Positions 1 to 8,340 are shown, counted from the stretch's first letter. The stretch is DNA of 64,000 nucleotides from Bacteroidales bacterium (GCA_015061115.1 SUXE01000018.1:18363-82362), one strand, 5' to 3'. Translations and numbers: made by a program. Notes: generated by a model from the letters alone, not told the origin.

Positions 1-1
1 A

Positions 2-463
2 CCGTCAATCAATATTGTGAACAGTACGATGTTCAACAACTCTTGTATCAACAATGGATTTGTTGGAGTCGAGACAATAAGAATGACGGGCGGTCATCCT
101 TCGCTCAACGTCATCCACAGCACGATGTGTGGACCATTCTTCTTCGAGCAGGGAAATGTAAAATTCTCAAACTGTATTGTTGAGGCTGTAGGAAATGCTG
201 ATGTTAATGGCGGCTACAGACAGGCCAAGGCGGATCTTACGGGTGTTTCTCAACCTGTAAGTTCGGCTGATCATGAAGAGTTCAAAACATTATTCTCAAA
301 TATTAAGCTTGGTAACAGCAATACTCCTGTGTTGACACTTGTTAAGGAGTTGCCGAAAGTTAATGTTACTAAAGCGTCTTGCCCAGAGTGCTCGGTAGAA
401 ACAGACCAGACAGGAGCCCAGAGAAAATCGGACTCTGTCACACCTGGTGCAGTAGAACAGTAA
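2..463 (+). CDS. C-terminal part of a secreted beta-helix-like protein (5'-truncated by window edge)
   Basis: The frame is open from base 2, so the gene starts left of the window; the GTG at 17 is just an internal codon. The first 70 visible residues are rich in Asn, Gly, Val, Ser and Thr with short alternating strands (INIVNSTMFNNSCINNG, LNVIHSTMCGP, VKFSNCIVEA), the look of right-handed parallel beta-helix coils. A polar tail rich in Pro, Thr and Ser follows. I do not recognise the family. It ends 21 bases before the acyl carrier protein gene on the same strand, so it is probably cotranscribed with the lipid cluster, but its role there is unknown. Confidence 0.6.
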   Translation, partial: PSINIVNSTMFNNSCINNGFVGVETIRMTGGHPSLNVIHSTMCGPFFFEQGNVKFSNCIVEAVGNADVNGGYRQAKADLTGVSQPVSSADHEEFKTLFSNIKLGNSNTPVLTLVKELPKVNVTKASCPECSVETDQTGAQRKSDSVTPGAVEQ

Positions 464-484
464 TAAAAACCACTTAGGACTACG

Positions 485-742
485 ATGGAAACATTGATAT
501 CAAATTTGAAGGAGCAATTGTGTGAAGCATTGTCGCTTGAGGATATTAAACCTGAAGAGATAGGAACTGATGAACCTCTTTTCGGAGACGAGGGTATCGG
601 TCTTGACTCTATTGATGCACTTGAAATCATCCTTTTGATTGAGAAAAAGTATGGAATCAAGATTACTGATCCTAAGAAAGCAAAGGAGGCATTCACAAGT
701 GTTCGCACTATCGCACAGTTCATTTCCGACAATAAGCAGTAG
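485..742 (+). CDS. Acyl carrier protein
   Basis: An 85-residue acidic protein of normal ACP length. The motif GLDSIDALEI places the phosphopantetheine attachment Ser at residue 42, and the helix II/III pattern (LLIEKKYGI, TDPKKAKEAF) fits the family. It would carry the growing acyl or polyene chain as a thioester for the ketosynthase pair that follows 9 bases downstream. The position, next to a KS and a CLF-like gene rather than fabF/fabD, makes it a specialised ACP of an aryl-polyene-type pathway rather than the housekeeping AcpP. Confidence 0.9.
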   Translation: METLISNLKEQLCEALSLEDIKPEEIGTDEPLFGDEGIGLDSIDALEIILLIEKKYGIKITDPKKAKEAFTSVRTIAQFISDNKQ

Positions 743-751
743 AAACAGGAA

Positions 752-1936
752 ATGAAGATCTTTTGTTGTGCGAGTAGCATCGTAAGTGTGTCGGGAATAG
801 GAGTCGGTAAATGTTTTGATGATATTGCAAACGCTGACTATTCGGCAAAGAAACTGCAATACACCGATACCGCACACGAGATACCATTGCGTGAGATCCC
901 ATTCAGTAACGAAGAAATAGAACGTATGTTGGCAGACAACTATAATGTTGTGCTGCCTTCACGTGTTTATACACGAACCGCTTTGCTTTCAATGCTTACG
1001 GTGGCTGATCTGTTGCAGTCGGCTCCATCTCTCTCTGGCAAGAAAGTTGTGGTTGTCAATGCCACCACTGCAGGCGGTATGGATAAAAGTGAACTCTTTT
1101 ATCGTGACTATATTGCTAATGGAGATGCTGACATCGCTCTTGTGGCAGGTCATGAACCGGCTGATTCCACCAAACATGTATGTGATATTCTTAAAAGCAT
1201 GGGGGCTGATGTAGTGTGGAGCTCAACTATCAGCACGGCTTGCTCATCATCTGCTGTGGCAGTTGGTGTGGGAATGGACATGCTGAAATGTGGCGACGTG
1301 GATTTCGCCATCTGTATGGGTGTTGATCCATTGTGCAAGTTCACAATAAACGGATTCAACTCACTCGGTATTTTGAGCAAGGATGTCTGCCGACCATTTG
1401 ATGCCGACAGAGACGGATTGAACCTTGGTGAGGGTGCGGCAAGTGTTATGTTGACAGCGGATGGAAATATTCCTGCGTTGTGTGAGATGTTGAGTTGTGA
1501 GACAGCTTCCGACGCTTATCATCAGACTGCCACAAGCCCGGATGCGGTCGGACCTACACTTGCTATGAAAGCAGCTCTGAAGAAGGCATGTGTCGACGCG
1601 GATAAAATCAGCTACGTCAACGCTCATGGCACTGCTACTCCGAATAATGATGAGTCGGAATCGATCGCGATGATTAATGTCTTCGGAGAAAACGTGCCTC
1701 CATTCAGTTCCACAAAATTCTGGACGGGCCACACTCTTGGCGCGTGTGGTGTGTTGGAGTTGGCATTGTCGGCAGAAATGCTGAAAAAACAGACAATACT
1801 TCCGACTCGCAATTTTGAAAAAGTGGAGAGGCTGACTCCCGTCTGCAAGATGGAGAAGACTGAACTTGAATATATAATGACTAATTCATTCGGATTTGGC
1901 GGAGGCGCGACATCCATAATAATAAAGAGAGTATGA
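752..1936 (+). CDS. Beta-ketoacyl-ACP synthase (FabB/F-type, aryl-polyene cluster)
   Basis: Thiolase-fold ketosynthase of 394 residues that should condense an ACP-bound starter or chain with malonyl-ACP. The catalytic set is complete: Cys164 in STACSSSA, His292 in NAHGTATPNND, Lys322 and His327 in STKFWTGHTLGACG, and the terminal glycine motif NSFGFGGG. The stop codon overlaps the ATG of the next gene by 4 bases (1933-1936), implying translational coupling and a 1:1 partner. By analogy with the KS/CLF pair of aryl polyene clusters this would be the active subunit; that assignment is inference from domain pairing. Confidence 0.9.
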   Translation: MKIFCCASSIVSVSGIGVGKCFDDIANADYSAKKLQYTDTAHEIPLREIPFSNEEIERMLADNYNVVLPSRVYTRTALLSMLTVADLLQSAPSLSGKKVVVVNATTAGGMDKSELFYRDYIANGDADIALVAGHEPADSTKHVCDILKSMGADVVWSSTISTACSSSAVAVGVGMDMLKCGDVDFAICMGVDPLCKFTINGFNSLGILSKDVCRPFDADRDGLNLGEGAASVMLTADGNIPALCEMLSCETASDAYHQTATSPDAVGPTLAMKAALKKACVDADKISYVNAHGTATPNNDESESIAMINVFGENVPPFSSTKFWTGHTLGACGVLELALSAEMLKKQTILPTRNFEKVERLTPVCKMEKTELEYIMTNSFGFGGGATSIIIKRV

Positions 1937-2781
1937 GTTGCTATATAAAAAAAGTGTCCACTGTCTCTCCAATTGGTGATTTAGGAGATAACTTGAATCT
2001 GAATTCATTCGCCGCCAATACCTTCAATGCTGTAGAACCAGACTATAAGGAGGTGATTGTCAATGCCAATTTACGCAGACGAATGAACAGAATGCTGAAG
2101 ATGGGCACGTATGCCGCGATGAAATGTCTTGCTGACACAGATGTGGATATGATGCTCACAGCAACGTCGCTCGGATCAATATCGGACACAGAAAAGATGC
2201 TTGACACTATTTATACGAGTGGTGAGACGCTTGGTAATCCGACCGCCTTTATCCAGAGCACGTTCAACACTTTGGCTGGCAATATCGCACAATTGAAATC
2301 TACGCATATACCAAATATCACGTTTGTGAATCGTGGTGACACAGTTGCAAACGCTCTCAGATACGCGCAAGTGAAACTCTCCGGAGATGCTGATAATATA
2401 TTATATGTGTCATCGGATGAGAAGACGGAATTGTCGGAATCAGTTTTGAGAAAATTCAATCTGTCGGCTTCGGGAGAGTATGGAGAAGGCTCGACTGCCA
2501 TGATTCTTTCATCTGAAAAGACGGGAGCTTTGGCAGAGATAGTCTATTCCAAATGTGGGGTAGATGTGCAGACAGCATTGGCTGAGTTGCATATTTCGAC
2601 AGCGGAGGTTGAGATACTTGATTATAAAAGATGGTGTGGTGAGTATGCCACAGCATCAGCGTTTGGTGTGGCATTGGCGGCACGGATGTTGGGATTCTGC
2701 ATGTTTGACGGAAAGACTCACGTCGCCATAGAGCACAGATACGGACATGAGATAAGTGTGGTAGTACTGAGAAAATCATAA
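1933..2781 (+). CDS. Chain-length-factor-like ketosynthase (inactive KS partner)
   Basis: A 282-residue ketoacyl-synthase-like protein, much shorter than the 394-residue neighbour. The region that should carry the catalytic Cys reads FIQSTFNTLAGNIA (about residues 106-119), which resembles the N-terminal ketosynthase-2 family (SVHN.xAG type) and has no Cys. A Gly-Glu-Gly-Ser loop (GEYGEGSTAMIL) and a final RYGHEISVVVL strand fit the thiolase fold. It probably forms the heterodimer that sets chain length together with the upstream KS. It is the last gene of this transcript; a strong hairpin follows its stop codon directly. Confidence 0.8.
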   Translation: MSCYIKKVSTVSPIGDLGDNLNLNSFAANTFNAVEPDYKEVIVNANLRRRMNRMLKMGTYAAMKCLADTDVDMMLTATSLGSISDTEKMLDTIYTSGETLGNPTAFIQSTFNTLAGNIAQLKSTHIPNITFVNRGDTVANALRYAQVKLSGDADNILYVSSDEKTELSESVLRKFNLSASGEYGEGSTAMILSSEKTGALAEIVYSKCGVDVQTALAELHISTAEVEILDYKRWCGEYATASAFGVALAARMLGFCMFDGKTHVAIEHRYGHEISVVVLRKS

Positions 2782-2815
2782 AAAAAGTGCAAATCTAACA
2801 TGATTTGCACTTTTT
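2782..2815. terminator. Bidirectional intrinsic terminator
   Basis: A perfect inverted repeat (GTGCAAATC / GATTTGCAC, loop TAACAT) flanked by A5 on the left and T5 on the right. It starts right after the ketosynthase stop and lies 18 bases from the end of the converging minus-strand gene, so it can serve both transcripts. Confidence 0.9.
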
Positions 2816-2832
2816 AATTTACTATTGTCAGA

Positions 2833-3558
2833 TTATTTTGTGACTGGTCTTATAGAACGACCGCTTTCATGACCTGAAATAAGTTTGATTTCTCCTTTTT
2901 CAGTGTAAGAAAAAATCCATGCACTTCCAGGTGTAGGATTTCCTTCGTCAAATGTCGAAGTCCAAATGCGACCTTCTGTTCCAAATAAATACATACCATC
3001 TTTCCAGATGTTTCCAGCAAAAGGTAAGAATATGCTCTTTCCATTCATTCCTACAACATCATAACCTTTTGCCTCTAAATTCAAATTGAAAGTACAGTTG
3101 TCGAGCAGCTCCTGAAAATCCTCTTTTGTAGGCATTCTACAAGCTTCACCCCAAATTGCTGTGGCAGCGTCGTGTTCTGCTGTCAAAACAGAGTCTTCGC
3201 CTATAATACCAGCTTTATAAAGATCTGAGAATCTTTTGTTATATGAAGGAGCTGACTCTGTATAGAATGATTTTTTTGTAGCGATTTCACCCCAAGCATA
3301 ATATTGCCCTAGTGTGTCTATCGAATCTGTTCCTAAATTTTCAGCAGCCCATTTAGTGCCGCTAGGAAGACCTAAATCTACAAATAGATGACCGTTGATA
3401 ATAGTGTCTGTCAACACCTTCTCAAATCTGAGACTGTCAACATCTTTTACAGAATACTCTACTTCTGATCCATCTTTAAGAACGACAATCATTTTTGATT
3501 CTGCCAATGTAAGCATAGCTGTTGCTAAAGTGGCAACCGATAGTAATATTTTTTTCAT
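2833..3558 (-). CDS. Secreted FISUMP-like (Fib_succ_major / DUF1566-type) domain protein
   Basis: A 241-residue protein with a signal peptide (MKKILLSVATLATAMLTLAES). Residues about 22-47 form a small leader module (VVLKDGSEVEYSVKDVDSLRF) that recurs in the next gene. From residue 55 the pattern HLFVDLGLPSGTKWA, YYAWGE, CRMPTKEDFQELLDNC, IFLPFAGN, and a final RSIRPVTK matches the Fibrobacter succinogenes paralogous-domain family, abundant in Bacteroidota surface proteins. The biochemical role is not known. The gene follows the T9SS-tail protein gene by only 3 bases on the minus strand and so forms a two-gene operon with it, against the direction of the surrounding lipid cluster. Confidence 0.75.
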   Translation of the reverse strand: MKKILLSVATLATAMLTLAESKMIVVLKDGSEVEYSVKDVDSLRFEKVLTDTIINGHLFVDLGLPSGTKWAAENLGTDSIDTLGQYYAWGEIATKKSFYTESAPSYNKRFSDLYKAGIIGEDSVLTAEHDAATAIWGEACRMPTKEDFQELLDNCTFNLNLEAKGYDVVGMNGKSIFLPFAGNIWKDGMYLFGTEGRIWTSTFDEGNPTPGSAWIFSYTEKGEIKLISGHESGRSIRPVTK

Positions 3559-3561
3559 ATA

Positions 3562-4011
3562 TTAGTCTTTTATGAATTTAACTTTTTTCCCTTCTGCTGA
3601 GATAATGTACATTCCCTTTGATAAAGATTCTACATTGATGCTTTCTCCTTTGCCAACAATAACTGTCTTACCGCTTATGTCGAAGATGGAAATAGATGTA
3701 GATTCTGTCGCTCCTACAAGATAAAGAGTGTGCTTTACTGGATTAGGATAAACTTGGATGTTGTTGCCGTTAGAATTCAAATTTTCCACTTTTGCCTGGT
3801 TTGTGTTAAATTTCACAACGTTGAAATCTTCGACTTTTTCACCTTTGAAAGTGTTTACTGTCATCAGATTAGATTCTGATACTTTGATACTCATTACATC
3901 GTCTAGTGCAAAAACAGTTGTACTTTTGTCCGCCCTGATTCCGATCAGGGATGTGGCTTGAAGGCATGTCGTGACAAATAATGATGCCAAACAAATGACA
4001 ATTTTTTTCAT
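3562..4011 (-). CDS. Small secreted protein with T9SS type A C-terminal sorting domain
   Basis: Only 149 residues: a signal peptide (about 1-19), a leader module (RADKSTTVFALDDVMSIKVSE) like that of the downstream gene, a spacer, and then a C-terminal sorting domain from about residue 86 (QVYPNPVKHTLYL, SISIFDISGKTV, LSKGMYIISAEG, KVKFIKD). The PNP, DISGK and L.KG.Y motifs are characteristic of type A tails that direct cargo through the type IX secretion system. There is almost no passenger between leader and tail, which is odd; it could be a remnant of a larger protein or a very small surface protein. A clear promoter lies 40 bases upstream. Confidence 0.8.
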   Translation of the reverse strand: MKKIVICLASLFVTTCLQATSLIGIRADKSTTVFALDDVMSIKVSESNLMTVNTFKGEKVEDFNVVKFNTNQAKVENLNSNGNNIQVYPNPVKHTLYLVGATESTSISIFDISGKTVIVGKGESINVESLSKGMYIISAEGKKVKFIKD

Positions 4012-4050
4012 TTTTTGTGCTTTTGGTTAATGCTGATAATAAAATTTTTG

Positions 4051-4081
4051 CAAAGGTATTTTTATGGTACTACATTTCAAA
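4051..4081 (-). promoter_or_regulatory. Bacteroidota-type promoter for the 4011-2833 operon
   Basis: On the minus strand, -33 TTTG (4078-4081), a 19-base spacer, and -7 TACCTTTG (4051-4058), an exact match to TTTG-N19-TAnnTTTG. It places transcription start about 35 bases before the ATG at 4011. Confidence 0.8.
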
Positions 4082-4111
4082 GAAAATTTTTGAATTTTCT
4101 TGTATTTATGG

Positions 4112-4142
4112 TTGCAGATATTCACTTTTTGCTTTTATTTTG
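4112..4142 (+). promoter_or_regulatory. Probable promoter for the deacetylase-LolA operon
   Basis: TTG (4112-4114), a 20-base spacer and TTATTTTG (4135-4142), a slightly imperfect TAnnTTTG. It sits about 20 bases before the ATG at 4162 and inside the longer open frame that begins at 4015, which argues for the later start. Confidence 0.5.
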
Positions 4143-4161
4143 CACCGAAAACGGTATATAT

Positions 4162-4866
4162 ATGTATATATTCATTATTATATTACTTCTTCTTGCTTTT
4201 TTGGTTTGGTCCGCTGCCGACATATCGTCGGGGATTTATGTAAAAACATTTTGTGGAATCAAGAATTGTGATGAAAAAGTAGTATCTTTGACGTTTGATG
4301 ATGGTCCTGAATCGGGCACTACTGAAAAAGTGTTGGAAATATTGAAAAGGTATGATGTCAAGGCTACATTTTTCTGTATTGGAAGAAAAATTGAGCCAAA
4401 TTGTACGGTTTTTAAACAAATTATAACATTTGGCCACACATTAGGCAATCATTCTTTTCATCACAACGATAATTTTTCCCTACTTTTGCCATCGAGGATG
4501 AGGAAAGAGATAGAGCAATGTCAGGCAGAGATAAAAAAATATGCAGGATATGAGCCCCGTTTTTTCCGACCTCCGTTGGGAGTCACCAACCCGATGCTGG
4601 CTATCGCATTGAAGAAATTCAAGTTTGATGTCATCGGATGGAATGTTAGGCCGTTTGATACATCGGCCAAAAACGCAGAAGAGGTCAGCAGACGAGTGAT
4701 TTCCAAAATCAAACCAGGTTCTTTGGTGCTGTTGCATGATAGGATGCCACACACACCGGAAGCCTTGGAGACGATTTTAGACTGGCTCTACGCCAACGGA
4801 TATAGAGTTGTACCGTTGGAAGAGATGATGGACCGTCTGAAGAATAAAAAGAAAGGGCAATTTTAA
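4162..4866 (+). CDS. Membrane-anchored polysaccharide deacetylase (NodB domain)
   Basis: A 234-residue protein with an N-terminal membrane segment (MYIFIIILLLLAFLVW) and one NodB domain. The carbohydrate esterase 4 motifs are present: TFDDGP (44-49, catalytic and metal Asp46/47), HSFHH (metal His97 and His101), RFFRPP (133-138) and LLHD (190-193). It should remove acetyl groups from an N- or O-acetylated glycan or lipid head group at the cytoplasmic membrane. The frame is open from 4015, but a promoter-like site at 4112-4142 and the clean anchor favour the ATG at 4162. It precedes the LolA gene by 15 bases. The exact substrate cannot be read from sequence. Confidence 0.88.
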   Translation: MYIFIIILLLLAFLVWSAADISSGIYVKTFCGIKNCDEKVVSLTFDDGPESGTTEKVLEILKRYDVKATFFCIGRKIEPNCTVFKQIITFGHTLGNHSFHHNDNFSLLLPSRMRKEIEQCQAEIKKYAGYEPRFFRPPLGVTNPMLAIALKKFKFDVIGWNVRPFDTSAKNAEEVSRRVISKIKPGSLVLLHDRMPHTPEALETILDWLYANGYRVVPLEEMMDRLKNKKKGQF

Positions 4867-4881
4867 ATTAAATAGAAAAAC

Positions 4882-5544
4882 ATGAAGAATTTATTTAGAA
4901 ATATCACAGTTGGCGTTATTGCCATGATGATGTCTGTAGGCTCTGTGTTTGCAGAGGTTCCTGCTGGTTTCAAGGCTTCTTCTTCTATGGAAAAATTCAG
5001 AAACGATATGCTTTCAACTGCTAAGTCGATGACAACATTGAGAAGTGATTTCGTTCAGACAAAGCATATTTCTGGTATGACAAAAGATATCGTATCGTCA
5101 GGAGAGTTCTGTTTCAAGAAAGATGACAAGCTATCTTTGGACTACAAGAAGCCGATGCCGTCACAGATCATTGTTAATGGTTCAAAAATCAAGATGGTGA
5201 GCGGTGGACGTCCAACAGTGATGGATGCGAATGCAAATCCGGTTATCGCAAACTTGAAAAAGATGATGTCTGATTGTTTGTCAGGTCAGCTTCCTACAAA
5301 TTCTAAGGACATCAAACTTGATTTGTATGAGAATGATTCTCAGTATCTTGTGTATGTCACTCCAAAGGCAGGTTCTCGTGCAGACCATATGGAGGTTGTA
5401 GTGACAAAGGCAGATTACACAATTGTGAGCTTCAAGATGGTGGACAAACCAAAAGCTAACAAAGAAAGTGACTACATGCAGTTTACATTCACCAACATGA
5501 AGCGTAATACCGCAATTGATGATTCGGTTTTTAAAGTACAGTAA
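4882..5544 (+). CDS. LolA-like periplasmic lipoprotein/lipid carrier
   Basis: A 220-residue exported protein: signal peptide of about 24 residues ending SVFA, then a LolA/LolB-type fold with the hallmark opening SMTTLRSDFVQTKHISGM, where a substrate-dependent strand and LRSDFVQ are typical, followed by alternating strands (SGEFCFKKDDKLSLDY, IIVNGSKIKMV). A dedicated LolA paralog beside KS and GT2 genes is a standard part of aryl-polyene clusters, where it is thought to carry the lipid product across the periplasm. Here that role is inference from context; housekeeping LolA activity cannot be excluded. Confidence 0.82.
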   Translation: MKNLFRNITVGVIAMMMSVGSVFAEVPAGFKASSSMEKFRNDMLSTAKSMTTLRSDFVQTKHISGMTKDIVSSGEFCFKKDDKLSLDYKKPMPSQIIVNGSKIKMVSGGRPTVMDANANPVIANLKKMMSDCLSGQLPTNSKDIKLDLYENDSQYLVYVTPKAGSRADHMEVVVTKADYTIVSFKMVDKPKANKESDYMQFTFTNMKRNTAIDDSVFKVQ

Positions 5545-5550
5545 AGTACG

Positions 5551-6177
5551 GTGATTAAAAGAGTTCAAAAGTATTTTTTATGTGTTTGTGCGTGCATCCT
5601 CTCTCTAAGCGGATGCTCGGACAAACACTTTTCTGCTATGCAGACAGCAGGATCAGGTGTATACAACCGTAATGACCTTTATCCGCTTCTGTCTCAAAGC
5701 GGAGAAAGTGTCATGTATAATATGACACTGACTTATAAGGAGTTGAGTATGAACGGCTTCATGGTGGCGACGATGGAGGATAACGAGAGCATTCACGTCG
5801 TATGCACTGCGTTCATGGGAATGACACTGTTCGACTTCACTATCAAAGATCGTGGTTTTGATGTCAATTCGTGTATGGAACAGCTCGACCGCCCTATAAT
5901 CAAACATATTCTGAAAAAAGATCTTGTGACGTTGTTTACCCGCAACGTAAATTCCACATTCAAAGCGAAAAAATACAAAGAGCCGGCAAAAACGAAGCTT
6001 GGCTACAAAATTCGTACGGCCACTGGTAAGGCCCGCTACGTGATCGACAATGATACCAGAAGACTTAATCATGTCAGTCTGTCTGGAGGACCATTACGAG
6101 CTGAATTTTCTTATTCAGATGAGGCAATCCTCATTTCACATCCTCGATTAGGATTGGAAATCACTCTATATCAGTAA
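5551..6177 (+). CDS. Lipoprotein of the aryl-polyene-like cluster (DUF3261-like)
   Basis: A 208-residue protein with a lipobox LSLSGC (acylated Cys22). The start codon is GTG at 5551, the only start that gives an intact signal peptide; it is 6 bases after the LolA gene stop. The mature part is beta-rich with no catalytic motif that I recognise. A small lipoprotein placed between LolA and GT2 fits the DUF3261 lipoproteins seen in aryl-polyene clusters, perhaps an outer-membrane receptor in a LolB-like step. That match is by position and size, not by a signature motif. Confidence 0.65.
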   Translation: MIKRVQKYFLCVCACILSLSGCSDKHFSAMQTAGSGVYNRNDLYPLLSQSGESVMYNMTLTYKELSMNGFMVATMEDNESIHVVCTAFMGMTLFDFTIKDRGFDVNSCMEQLDRPIIKHILKKDLVTLFTRNVNSTFKAKKYKEPAKTKLGYKIRTATGKARYVIDNDTRRLNHVSLSGGPLRAEFSYSDEAILISHPRLGLEITLYQ

Positions 6178-6187
6178 TATATAGTCT

Positions 6188-6928
6188 ATGCGATATTGTG
6201 CTGTAATCCCAATATACAACAACTCCAAGACAATTAGTAAAGTTGCAAAATCTGTGACACGGTTTGTTGATAGAGTCTATGTGGTGGATGATGGCAGTGA
6301 TGAAGAGACAAAATCCGTTTTGACGGAATTGAGCAGTCAGGAAGACGGAATAAAAATCCTTACTTTGTCTGTGAATAGCGGCAAAGGTAAGGCTCTGACC
6401 ACAGGTTTTGCGGAAGCTTATGCTGATGGCTATGATTATGCTGTGGCTTTAGACGCTGATGGACAACACTTCGCTGATGATATCCCTGTTTTGATAGCAA
6501 AAGTGTCGGACGAGAAACCGACATTGGTGTGTGGAGTGAGAAATATCACTACGCAGGAGAACATGCCGTCGAAAAATACCTTCGCAAACAAATTCTCGAA
6601 TTTCTGGTTTAAGGTGGAGACGGGAAGGGAACTTCCTGACACTCAATGTGGATTCCGCGTCTATCCGTTGAAGGAGATTGTGAAAAGACATATTTTCTCG
6701 AGCCGTTATGAAGCTGAGTTGGAGATGCTCGTGAGATTATGTTGGGCTGACGTGGATATCCAGACTGCCCCGATCAAAGTCTATTATGCTCCTGATGGCG
6801 AGCGAATCACACATTTCCGTCCATTCGCAGATTTCTCCAGGATATCTGTCATGAACACTGTACTATGTACGGGAGCATTGTTCTACTATTGGCCTAAAAA
6901 ATTGTTTAGATATGTGTGCGGAAAATGA
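6188..6928 (+). CDS. Family 2 glycosyltransferase (polyprenol-phosphate-sugar synthase-like)
   Basis: A 246-residue GT-A enzyme. It has VVDDGSD at 32-38 (nucleotide binding), DADGQH at 89-94 (DxD-type metal site) and DTQCGFRVY, the arrangement of dolichol-phosphate-mannose synthase-like GT2 enzymes. It probably moves a sugar from a nucleotide donor to a lipid acceptor of this cluster on the cytoplasmic face of the membrane. It begins 10 bases after the lipoprotein gene and overlaps the DUF2062 gene by 17 bases; this GT2-DUF2062 pairing recurs in related clusters and some genomes carry the two as a fusion. Confidence 0.85.
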   Translation: MRYCAVIPIYNNSKTISKVAKSVTRFVDRVYVVDDGSDEETKSVLTELSSQEDGIKILTLSVNSGKGKALTTGFAEAYADGYDYAVALDADGQHFADDIPVLIAKVSDEKPTLVCGVRNITTQENMPSKNTFANKFSNFWFKVETGRELPDTQCGFRVYPLKEIVKRHIFSSRYEAELEMLVRLCWADVDIQTAPIKVYYAPDGERITHFRPFADFSRISVMNTVLCTGALFYYWPKKLFRYVCGK

Positions 6929-7397
6929 TCAGAATAGCAATCAGGAGACGACTCAGAAGTTGACGTGGAAGCAGCGACTGAAGAAATTCCTCACGTCGGA
7001 TTTTGATATCAAGCATGAGAGCAATGAAAAAGTGGCGGCTGCGATAGCTGTCGGTGTGCTTGTCGGAATACTTCCGATATGGGGATTCCAGATGATGGTT
7101 GGGGTCGCGATAGCTCAATTTTTTGGTTTAAACAGGCTTGTGGTTTTGGCAACGTCTAACATATCCTTGCCTCCGATGATAGTCGGAATTTTGTATGGTT
7201 CATATCTATGTGGAAGTTTGATATTCGACGATGCTCTGTCGATTTCAATGGATGGTATATCATTGGATATCATGCTTGCCAGTGGAAAGTGTTATTTTGT
7301 TGGAGCGATAATATTAGCAATAATTTCTGCTGTTATTGCATACATAATCAGTTTTTTATTACTACATTTGCTCCGAAGAAAAACACAACAACAATGA
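6912..7397 (+). CDS. DUF2062 membrane protein
   Basis: A 161-residue protein with a basic N-terminal segment (KLTWKQRLKKFL) and three hydrophobic segments (about 45-70, 75-100, 125-155). The part EKVAAAIAVGVLVGILPIWGFQM with LPPMIVG is the DUF2062 signature. Function is unknown; in polyene and glycolipid clusters these proteins accompany GT2 enzymes and may form the membrane part of the sugar transfer or a flippase. The ATGA at 7394-7397 couples it to the LD-carboxypeptidase gene. Confidence 0.8.
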   Translation: MCAENDQNSNQETTQKLTWKQRLKKFLTSDFDIKHESNEKVAAAIAVGVLVGILPIWGFQMMVGVAIAQFFGLNRLVVLATSNISLPPMIVGILYGSYLCGSLIFDDALSISMDGISLDIMLASGKCYFVGAIILAIISAVIAYIISFLLLHLLRRKTQQQ

Positions 7398-8332
7398 TAT
7401 TTCCAGAATTTCTGCAACAAGGTGATTTGGTCACTATTGTTTCTCCAAGTGGAGCTATAGACGGCGAAGTGATTGAGCAGGCGGCAGCTGCCATTCGTCG
7501 GTTGGGCTACTCTGTAAAGATCGCGGAGCATGCCAAAGGTAAACATCATCGTTTTTCGGCGACAGATGAGGAAAGACTTGCGGATTTGCAGTCGGCACTT
7601 GATGATCCTCAGACGCGAGTGATTCTCTGCGGTCGTGGTGGATATGGCCTTACTCGTATTGTTGACCGCCTTGATTTCTCTAAGTTTGTAGAGAACCCTA
7701 AGTTTGTTGTGGGATTCAGTGACATCACAGCTCTACATGCAGCGTTGCTGACCAAGGCTAAATGTTGCTCTGTTCACGGACAGATGGCGAAAGCATTTGT
7801 AGGTTATGATGCCACATTAGATAAGAAAGATGCGGAAAACCCTGAGGTTGCGGAATCAGTGGAAGAATTATTGAATATTCTGACGGGAGTCCGCCGTCGC
7901 CAGACATATTTCTCTTATAATCAGCGTAGCCGTGTGGCAAGGGATAAGGTGAAAGGACGATTGTTTGGTGGAAATTTGAGTCTGATTTACGCTCTTCGTG
8001 GTACGGAACTAGATATCACAAAGCAAAGCGGTATCCTATATATAGAAGACATCGGCGAAAGAATGTATTCGATCGACCGAATGATGCAGAACCTGCGTAT
8101 GAGTGGAGTGTTCGGACGCATCAAAGGTTTGGTGGTAGGAAAGTTCACAGACACTGATATCGACAGCTCGTTTGGAAGTATTGAAGACCTGATCTTCAAT
8201 GTGACCAAGGGTTATGATTTCCCAATCCTGTTTGATATACCGTTCGGTCACGTCGACAGAAACCTTCCTATAATAAATGGTTCTGTGGCGACAATCGCAG
8301 CCAACGCATTGACATTCAAAACAAAGAAATAA
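7394..8332 (+). CDS. LD-carboxypeptidase (peptidase family S66)
   Basis: A 312-residue cytoplasmic serine peptidase that should release the terminal D-Ala from muropeptide tetrapeptides during peptidoglycan recycling. The S66 triad is visible: Ser109 in VVGFSDIT, Glu218 in LYIEDIGE and His286 in DIPFGHVD. The frame is open upstream to 7208, but the ATG at 7394 overlaps the DUF2062 stop (ATGA) and begins the conserved LQQGDLVTIVSPSG, so it is the start. It closes the lipid-cluster transcript and is followed by a terminator; its link to the polyene-type pathway may be only transcriptional. Confidence 0.9.
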   Translation: MIFPEFLQQGDLVTIVSPSGAIDGEVIEQAAAAIRRLGYSVKIAEHAKGKHHRFSATDEERLADLQSALDDPQTRVILCGRGGYGLTRIVDRLDFSKFVENPKFVVGFSDITALHAALLTKAKCCSVHGQMAKAFVGYDATLDKKDAENPEVAESVEELLNILTGVRRRQTYFSYNQRSRVARDKVKGRLFGGNLSLIYALRGTELDITKQSGILYIEDIGERMYSIDRMMQNLRMSGVFGRIKGLVVGKFTDTDIDSSFGSIEDLIFNVTKGYDFPILFDIPFGHVDRNLPIINGSVATIAANALTFKTKK

Positions 8333-8340
8333 TATCCGTA

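Noticed and set aside
271..902. Several minus-strand frames over the ACP and KS genes
   Set aside because: They are shadows of the well-supported ACP and ketosynthase genes.
4015..4161. N-terminal extension of the NodB deacetylase by 49 residues
   Set aside because: A promoter-like site lies inside it, and the ATG at 4162 gives a clean membrane anchor; the extra residues look like translated AT-rich intergenic DNA.
7208..7393. N-terminal extension of the LD-carboxypeptidase
   Set aside because: It overlaps the conserved DUF2062 gene in another frame; the S66 family starts at the ATG at 7394.
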